Source: Gemmatimonadaceae bacterium
GTDB lineage: Bacteria > Latescibacterota > UBA2968 > UBA8231
Direction of reading: 5' to 3'
NCBI GenBank assembly: GCA_002726335.1
Contig: PBSR01000145.1
Location: 1-10,247 of the forward strand
DNA length: 10,247 nucleotides
Every line of letters starts with the position of its first letter. Position 1 is the stretch's first letter. The notes beneath the pieces were generated by a model, which saw only the letters and a list, made by a program, of their open reading frames with translations, did no database searches and was not told the origin of the DNA. Below are positions 5,759 through 10,247 of the stretch, in pieces. The position numbers and the translations under genes were made by a program.

Positions 5759-6207
5759 GGCGTGAAGGACTGACCACAATGTGGACAGAAGTGATGGTCG
5801 GGACGGCGCGGTTCGCCACAGCCGTGACAGAATCCCTGTTTCCGGGGTTCGTCGCCGCGACCGCGGCGAGCCGCCACTTCGGTTTCGATGCGCGCCTCGA
5901 GATCGTCTGTTGCGTCGCCGCTGTCTTCGAGTCGATCGAGGTGGCGCAACACCTCGACGGCTTCTGCTTCCAGGTCCTGGCGAACCACTTCGAGGTCCTC
6001 TGGCGACATCTTGCCCAGCGAGTGATCGAACTCCAGTTCCTTGATGGAGGCGTAGAGCTGCTCCTTGCGCTCCGTCAACTCCAGCCGCAGCCGACGTGAT
6101 CCGGTGGCGCGTCGCCAGACGTGCCGCCGCGTCAGAATCGGGTGAATGGCGGCGGCGGCGAACAGACAGACCAGAGCCATGCAGGCGATAGTGGTCAGGA
6201 CTGACAT
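5755..6207 (-). CDS. CcmI-like membrane protein with C-terminal zinc ribbon
   Basis: The protein has 150 residues. An N-terminal span (about 5-25, TTIACMALVCLFAAAAIHPI) leads into a basic segment and a long charged helix (about 40-110). That helix includes RKEQLYASIKELEFDHSLGK and MSPEDLEVVRQDLEAEAVEV, a pattern typical of the CcmI/CycH N-terminal cytoplasmic coil. The protein ends with a zinc ribbon, CHGCG then CPHCG with 10 residues between the pairs. CcmI normally carries apocytochrome to the CcmF/CcmH ligase and has TPR repeats, which are absent here. The gene sits 2 nt after the ccmH stop and overlaps the next start, so it belongs to the ccm operon. A role linked to CcmF/CcmH is inferred from position and the coil; the ribbon's partner is unknown. 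Confidence 0.8.
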   Translation of the reverse strand: MSVLTTIACMALVCLFAAAAIHPILTRRHVWRRATGSRRLRLELTERKEQLYASIKELEFDHSLGKMSPEDLEVVRQDLEAEAVEVLRHLDRLEDSGDATDDLEARIETEVAARRGRGDEPRKQGFCHGCGEPRRPDHHFCPHCGQSFTP

Positions 6208-6209
6208 CG

Positions 6210-6671
6210 TCAGGCTTCGAACTCTTCGAGGTCGCGCCGCAACCTGTCGTCGAAGCTGCTGGTCTTCACCGTTCCCTCGCCGCCTGGCGTCGTCGTCGCC
6301 GGCCGCTCACCACGCCAGTAGACCAGTACCTGCCGGACACCGAGCACGCCGGCCCCGAGCATGACAAAGGGCACCACCCAGACCAGATCATAGCCTTCCG
6401 GGGGGTTGGCCAGTCCCATCGGTCCGAAGCGGCCCACGTAGCTGTCGACGATCTGTTGTCGCGTCTGGCCCCCTTCGAGCATTTCACCGATGGCATCCCG
6501 CTCGGAGGTGGCGAAGCCGCATAGACAGGTGGACAGGGACTCACGATTGCACGTGCCACAGAGACAGACCAGGTCGGCAGCGACATCCTTGACCTGTTCC
6601 GGCGTCGGCGCCGCGTCGCCGGGTACCACCACCAGCAGCAGGCCGGCGACGAGCAGGGCGCTGCAGCGCAT
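6210..6671 (-). CDS. ccmH: Cytochrome c maturation thiol protein CcmH, Cys-rich variant
   Basis: The protein has 153 residues. A signal peptide (MRCSALLVAGLLLVVVPGDA) is followed by a small helical domain, a C-terminal membrane span (LVWVVPFVMLGAGVLGV) and a charged cytoplasmic tail. The redox motif region differs from the classic LRCxxC: it reads LVCLCGTC then, 7 residues later, CLC (Cys 36, 38, 41, 49, 51). CGTC can serve as the CxxC pair. The segment YVGRFGPMGLANPPEGYDLV matches the 'y..rYG..iL..P...g.....W..P' block of the family. CcmH keeps the apocytochrome CXXCH reduced and assists CcmF. ATG 6669-6671 shares its A with the ccmF stop (TGATG), showing coupling. The frame is open to 6818, but only this start gives a signal peptide. 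Confidence 0.87.
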   Translation of the reverse strand: MRCSALLVAGLLLVVVPGDAAPTPEQVKDVAADLVCLCGTCNRESLSTCLCGFATSERDAIGEMLEGGQTRQQIVDSYVGRFGPMGLANPPEGYDLVWVVPFVMLGAGVLGVRQVLVYWRGERPATTTPGGEGTVKTSSFDDRLRRDLEEFEA

Positions 6672-8683
6672 CACGAAGTGGCCCCTGAGAGCGGTGTATC
6701 CCAGGACTCGGCCGGCGACGACTCGCGGTCGAGGCGCGCCATGCGTCGATCCCGGGCCGAGGGCCACATGGTCCACAGGGAACTGAGGACGAATAACACC
6801 GACCCCCACCACACACAACCGACCAACGGGTTGATGTAGATCTGGAACTTGGCAGATCCGTCATCATCGGCCGAGCCGACGAAGATGAGGTAGAAATCCT
6901 CGAACCAGCGCGAATAGATGGAGACCTCGGTCGTATTCTGCTCTGCCCGCTTATAGAAATGCCGCTCGGGAACCAGGGTTGCCAGGAAGCGACCCTCGTG
7001 TTCCAGAGCCAGGGCGGCAGCAGACACGGCCTTGGTGTCGTCGTCGCCAACAGCCAGCGTTTCAAAGGTGATCGTGTAGTCGCCGATGGTCGCTGACTGC
7101 CCGCGGTGGAGAACAACTTCGCGGTCCGTGGAAAAGGCGTTGCCCGTAAAGCCCACGAAGAGCAGGACCATGGCCACATGGACAAGGTAGCCACCGTATC
7201 TTCGACGGCTTTTGGCCAGCAGTGTGTAGCACGCCACGAGGGCCGATTCGTCCGTGGTCCGCCGTCGCGCGGCAATACCTCGCCAGAACTCGAGGACCAC
7301 GGATCCGCCGACGAAGCCGCAAAGACTCAATGACATGAGGGCGTAGATGTCACGCACGCCAGCCGCAGCGACGGCCATCAGCGAGATCGCTGCCCAGAGT
7401 GCGGGGACGCCGAAGTTGCGCCGGAAGCCTTCCCGCGACGTACGGCGCCAGGCAAACAGCGGGCCGGCCCCGGTGAGGAACAACAGAACCAGCCCCATAG
7501 GGATGCTGACCTGATTGAAGAAGGGCGCCCCCACGGTGATCTTTTCGCCGGTAAAGGCCTCGGAGAAGACTGGGAACAGCGTTCCCCATAGAACCGCGAA
7601 CAGCAGGGCCAGCAGTATCCAGTTGTTGAGCAGGAAGGCGCTTTCGCGGGAGGCGAAAGATTCCAGGTGATTCTCCGCCTTCAGATCCGGCAGTCGGCGC
7701 AGCAGCAGCAGCGACGAGCCGAGGACGATGAGGATCAGATAGACGACGAAGTAGTCCCCCACGCTTGATTGAGCGAAGGCGTGTACGGACGAGACGATGC
7801 CGGATCTGGTCAGGAAAGTACCGAAGATCGTCATGCCGAAGGTGAAAAACAGCAAGACCATATTCCACACCTTCAGCATGCCCTTGCGTTCCTGAATCAT
7901 CACCGAGTGCAGCAAGGCGGTGGCTGCCAGCCAGGGCATGAGGGAGGCGTTTTCCACCGGATCCCAGCCCCAGTATCCTCCCCAGCCCAGTTCGACATAG
8001 GCCCATTTTCCTCCCAGCAACAGACCGGCACCCAGAAACGTCCAGGGTATCAGCAGCCAGCGGCGCATGGCTCGCAGCCACGTGTTGTCGAGCTGCCGGG
8101 CGGCGAGGGCGGCGATGCCGAAGGCATAGGGCACTGTCATGCCGATCATGCCGGCGTAGAGCAGCGGCGGATGGATGGCCATGTAGGGATGCTGCAGGAT
8201 CGGATTCAGGCCGCTGCCATCCTGCGGCGTGAAGGATAGTCGCACAAACGGGTCGGCAGCGAAGACGTTGAGCACGGCGAAGAAGAAACAGGAGCCGGCC
8301 AGCACGGCCACGGCGTACGGCATCAGCGAACGGTAGCGGTGCCGGTTCAGCAGAACGGTGGCACCGGTGAAGAGCGACAGCACCCAGCCCCAGAACAGAA
8401 TCGAGCCGTTCTGACCACCCCAAAGAGAAGCGAGCACGTAGTGCGCCGGCATGGCCAGGCTCGTGTTCTCGGCCACGTACTGCACCTGAAAGTCCTTGGT
8501 GAAGATCGCATACCAGAGACCGAGAGCCGACACCGTGAACAACGCACACACCGCCAGCGCCGCATTCTCGCCGGAACGGATCAGGCCCTCATGGTGGCGG
8601 TGGACGCCGAGCAGGGAGGCAAAGACCGAGTACCCGCCGGCAGCCAGGGCCAGGCACAGAGCGAAGTAGCCGATGTCGACCAC
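6671..8683 (-). CDS. ccmF: Heme lyase CcmF
   Basis: The protein has 670 residues, close to the usual 630-660, with some 14-15 membrane spans. The heme-handling signature WGGYWGWDPVENASLMPWL (about 234-252) is intact. Family histidines are visible at about 165 and 171 (QHPYMAIHPPLLYAG), 259 (TALLHS), 301 (SSVHAFAQ) and in YGGYLVHVAMVLLFVG near the C-terminal third. The large periplasmic loop before the last span carries a conserved-looking TEVSIYSRWFEDFYLIFVG. CcmF takes heme from CcmE and ligates it to the reduced CXXCH of apocytochrome c, together with CcmH and CcmI. The start is GTG at 8681-8683, 9 nt after the ccmE stop; GGGAG lies about 13 nt upstream. The stop overlaps the ccmH start by one base. 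Confidence 0.96.
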   Translation of the reverse strand: MVDIGYFALCLALAAGGYSVFASLLGVHRHHEGLIRSGENAALAVCALFTVSALGLWYAIFTKDFQVQYVAENTSLAMPAHYVLASLWGGQNGSILFWGWVLSLFTGATVLLNRHRYRSLMPYAVAVLAGSCFFFAVLNVFAADPFVRLSFTPQDGSGLNPILQHPYMAIHPPLLYAGMIGMTVPYAFGIAALAARQLDNTWLRAMRRWLLIPWTFLGAGLLLGGKWAYVELGWGGYWGWDPVENASLMPWLAATALLHSVMIQERKGMLKVWNMVLLFFTFGMTIFGTFLTRSGIVSSVHAFAQSSVGDYFVVYLILIVLGSSLLLLRRLPDLKAENHLESFASRESAFLLNNWILLALLFAVLWGTLFPVFSEAFTGEKITVGAPFFNQVSIPMGLVLLFLTGAGPLFAWRRTSREGFRRNFGVPALWAAISLMAVAAAGVRDIYALMSLSLCGFVGGSVVLEFWRGIAARRRTTDESALVACYTLLAKSRRRYGGYLVHVAMVLLFVGFTGNAFSTDREVVLHRGQSATIGDYTITFETLAVGDDDTKAVSAAALALEHEGRFLATLVPERHFYKRAEQNTTEVSIYSRWFEDFYLIFVGSADDDGSAKFQIYINPLVGCVWWGSVLFVLSSLWTMWPSARDRRMARLDRESSPAESWDTPLSGATS

Positions 8684-8692
8684 GGTACGGGC

Positions 8693-9139
8693 TCAGCTCC
8701 CCGTCACGGTCTCTACAGCCTGGGCTGAGCGATGGTCGTCGTAATTCTGACCTTCGTATTTCGACGGACACTTGGCCATCACGACTTCGGCTTCGAAGCG
8801 ATCCTGGTCCGGCAGGAAGCGTCCTTCCATCACCAGCTGGGCCCGATCCTGGAAGGTATCGGGAAGCACGGCGTTGCCCGTATAACGTACCTGCATGTGA
8901 CGGGTACCGTCGGTGATCTGAAAGACGGGGCGATGGCGGTATTCGTCCCACTCGATCGTGCCGGGAACGACGGTGCATCCAGCCAGTTGGATGCGGCGAC
9001 CGGAGATCTCTGCGGCTGGCAGCTCTACCATGACATCGAGGGTCACGTGTCTGGAGGACGATTGCCGCACCCCCAGAATCATCAAGGCGATGACACCGAG
9101 AGCGACGATGGCGGAGCCGACTAGGAGTTTGGTTCTCAT
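8693..9139 (-). CDS. ccmE: Heme chaperone CcmE, C-x-x-x-Y variant
   Basis: The protein has 148 residues. A short N-terminus and one membrane span (about 4-24) lead into the OB-fold beta-barrel: GRRIQLAGCTVVPGTIEWDE, VFQITDGTRHMQVRYTG, LPDTFQDRAQLVMEGRF. The heme-attachment site reads VMAKCPSKYEG, so Cys124 and Tyr128 form C-x-x-x-Y in place of the H-x-x-x-Y of E. coli-type CcmE. CcmE carries heme from CcmC to CcmF at the outer face of the membrane. The Cys form is known from archaea and Desulfovibrio-like bacteria (variant System I*). A second cysteine (Cys55) sits in the barrel. The ATG at 9137-9139 is preferred because the span follows at once. A GTG at 9185-9187, preceded by GGGGA at 9 nt, would add 16 residues and cannot be ruled out. 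Confidence 0.93.
   Translation of the reverse strand: MRTKLLVGSAIVALGVIALMILGVRQSSSRHVTLDVMVELPAAEISGRRIQLAGCTVVPGTIEWDEYRHRPVFQITDGTRHMQVRYTGNAVLPDTFQDRAQLVMEGRFLPDQDRFEAEVVMAKCPSKYEGQNYDDHRSAQAVETVTGS
8756..8770 (-). other. CcmE heme-attachment motif C-x-x-x-Y
   Basis: The five codons read CPSKY on the minus strand (TGT for Cys at 8770-8768, TAC for Tyr at 8758-8756). They lie in the position where classic CcmE has H-x-x-x-Y, just after the last barrel strand (FEAEVVMAK). By family knowledge the first residue forms the covalent bond to heme and the Tyr is an axial ligand. Confidence 0.85.
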
Positions 9140-9205
9140 CTGTAGCTCAATTCGAGCAAGGGGGAGACCTTCTGGCGCACCTGCCACTGAGGAAAGTCCC
9201 CAATG

Positions 9206-10247
9206 TCAACGAGGATCGCAAATGAACACGACCGGCCGTTCGCTGACCCGCGTACACACGAGGGAGACGACCTGAGAGCCAGTTTCACCCGCGCCACGCA
9301 GATCGCGCCTGAGGGCGGGTGGATCGACGGGGAAGCGCCGCCGCAGGATCTCGCCCACGTGCCAGCCTTCGGCGTCGAGCCGTTGCCGCAGCCGTCGGAG
9401 GCCGAAGGTCACCTGAGCCAGTACGCGGAAGCAGCGAGCAAAGGGCGTGGCCTGTTCGGTTGCCGAAGTCAGATAGGCGACCTGATCGGTGACGAGCGTG
9501 GCACTGAGCTGGCGCGCCAGCAGGCCCACCAGGTGGGAGCGTACGACCGCCGGATCCGGGTCGTAGAGGTAGGCTTCCGGGGGGCCGACTTCAGCACTGG
9601 GGGGTGCCGCTTCGTCCCAGCGCAGATCGCCGCCATCGATGACCGTCGCCCGTCGTCGCGCCGTCGCCGCTGATCCGAACCACAGAACGGCCTCGCGACA
9701 CTGACCGCGCCAGGAGACGTACTCCACTTCATCCACTGAAGCGGGGATCTGCTCTTCGTCGAGGGCGGGAGAGACCTTGACGGCCAGAGTGGTCAGTCGG
9801 GGACGCGGTGCGACGATCTCGGCCAACGTCGGTGAGTAGTCGTTGCCGCGACGCACCCGGCGTCCCGCCTCGGTGCGCCTGGCAGGGTCGGCGAACAACG
9901 CCTGGCAGCGGCTGGCGGGCACCCGGGCGTCGGCCCGGGCAACCACCAGTCGAGAGCCCACACCGGTGACCTCGGCGTTGTGCCGGGTCATCCACAGGCG
10001 CGCCGGGTCCACATCGCTGGCGGCCACCGGACCCCGCCGCGCCAGAGCCAGACAATCACCACCGATGCCGCAGGTCACATCAGCAACCGCTTCGTCAGCG
10101 GCGAAACGGGCGGCGCGATGCTGGGCCACCGGAGCGCCGCTGGCCATCTGCAAGGCCTCGGTGTCGAAGAACATCTGCGCGGCGTCGGCACCGAACTTGT
10201 CGCCAGCCGCCTTGCGGGCGTCGCTGACAGAGACCGCTGCCCGACAG
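9206..10247 (-). CDS. THUMP-like class I SAM-dependent methyltransferase, 5' end off the window
   Basis: The frame is open from the right edge; about 347 residues are visible, of a family that usually has near 390-400. The segment DARKAAGDKFGADAAQMFF, then HRAARF, is the helical lead-in seen in PG1098-like proteins. The SAM-binding motif is DVTCGIGGDCLALARRG (about 56-72), followed by ASDVDPARLWMTRHNAE and a motif IV-like FADPARRTEAGRR. The C-terminal 60 or so residues (VTFGLRRLRQRLDAEGWHVG, then ILRRRFPVDP) match the THUMP-like domain, so an RNA substrate is likely, but neither base nor position is established. The gene ends 66 nt before ccmE. Methionine 25 of the visible part (ATG at 10172-10174) is internal, not the start, because homologous sequence continues upstream of it. 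Confidence 0.85.
   Translation of the reverse strand, partial: CRAAVSVSDARKAAGDKFGADAAQMFFDTEALQMASGAPVAQHRAARFAADEAVADVTCGIGGDCLALARRGPVAASDVDPARLWMTRHNAEVTGVGSRLVVARADARVPASRCQALFADPARRTEAGRRVRRGNDYSPTLAEIVAPRPRLTTLAVKVSPALDEEQIPASVDEVEYVSWRGQCREAVLWFGSAATARRRATVIDGGDLRWDEAAPPSAEVGPPEAYLYDPDPAVVRSHLVGLLARQLSATLVTDQVAYLTSATEQATPFARCFRVLAQVTFGLRRLRQRLDAEGWHVGEILRRRFPVDPPALRRDLRGAGETGSQVVSLVCTRVSERPVVFICDPR

Noticed and set aside
7350..8549. Minus-strand open frame of 399 codons inside ccmF
   Set aside because: It is an alternative-frame shadow of ccmF with Arg/Leu/His-rich composition and no family signature.
9140..9205. Possible promoter or hairpin between the methyltransferase and ccmE
   Set aside because: Only a 4-bp stem (TGGC/GCCA) and no convincing -35/-10 pair are visible.
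1..10247. Mobile elements, CRISPR array, tRNA or rRNA genes
   Set aside because: No inverted-repeat-flanked transposase, no regularly spaced repeats beyond the single 45-bp duplication, and no tRNA-like cloverleaf or rRNA sequence was seen by eye on either strand.

Overview
The window is a GC-rich bacterial segment dominated by a cytochrome c maturation (ccm, System I-type) gene cluster that is read entirely on the minus strand. Read 5' to 3' along that strand (right to left in window coordinates), the order is: a 5'-partial THUMP-like SAM methyltransferase (9206-10247), ccmE, ccmF, ccmH, a small CcmI-like zinc-ribbon membrane protein, a carboxypeptidase-regulatory-like membrane protein with a CcmI-like tail, ccmA, ccmB, ccmC, a ccmD-like gene, two tandem bifunctional-nuclease/UVR proteins, a lipoprotein of unknown function, and a second lipoprotein that is broken. 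The only plus-strand gene is the end fragment of a sulfatase at the left edge (from base 1).

ccmE to ccmD look like one operon. Spacings run from a 4-nt ATGA overlap (5755-5758 and 3936-3939) and a 1-nt TGATG overlap (6671) up to about 30 nt. The products would work together: CcmA and CcmB form an ATPase complex with CcmC and CcmD that loads heme onto CcmE. CcmF, CcmH and probably the two CcmI-like proteins then ligate heme to apocytochromes outside the inner membrane. No thioredoxin-like CcmG is visible in the window. A good sigma70-like promoter (2343-2370) sits in the 68-nt gap after ccmD, so the bifunctional-nuclease genes can probably be transcribed separately.

The apparatus is a mosaic. 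CcmE carries the C-x-x-x-Y heme-attachment motif of variant 'System I*' rather than H-x-x-x-Y. Yet an unusual Cys-rich CcmH (CLCGTC then CLC) and a CcmD-like protein are present, and CcmI appears to be broken up over two unusual proteins. This composition, with a sulfatase and a PG1098-like methyltransferase, suggests a Gram-negative, non-proteobacterial lineage, perhaps FCB-group or an uncultivated relative such as Latescibacterota or Gemmatimonadota. That placement is inference with low confidence; no rRNA or marker gene is present.

At the left edge (about 235-260) the coding sequence of the plus-strand sulfatase runs directly into the reverse complement of a lipoprotein gene. Both genes lose their 3' ends at the same point, which implies a deletion or inversion junction or an assembly chimera. 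No rRNA, tRNA, CRISPR array or insertion sequence was recognised, and no gap over 300 bases lacks a gene.
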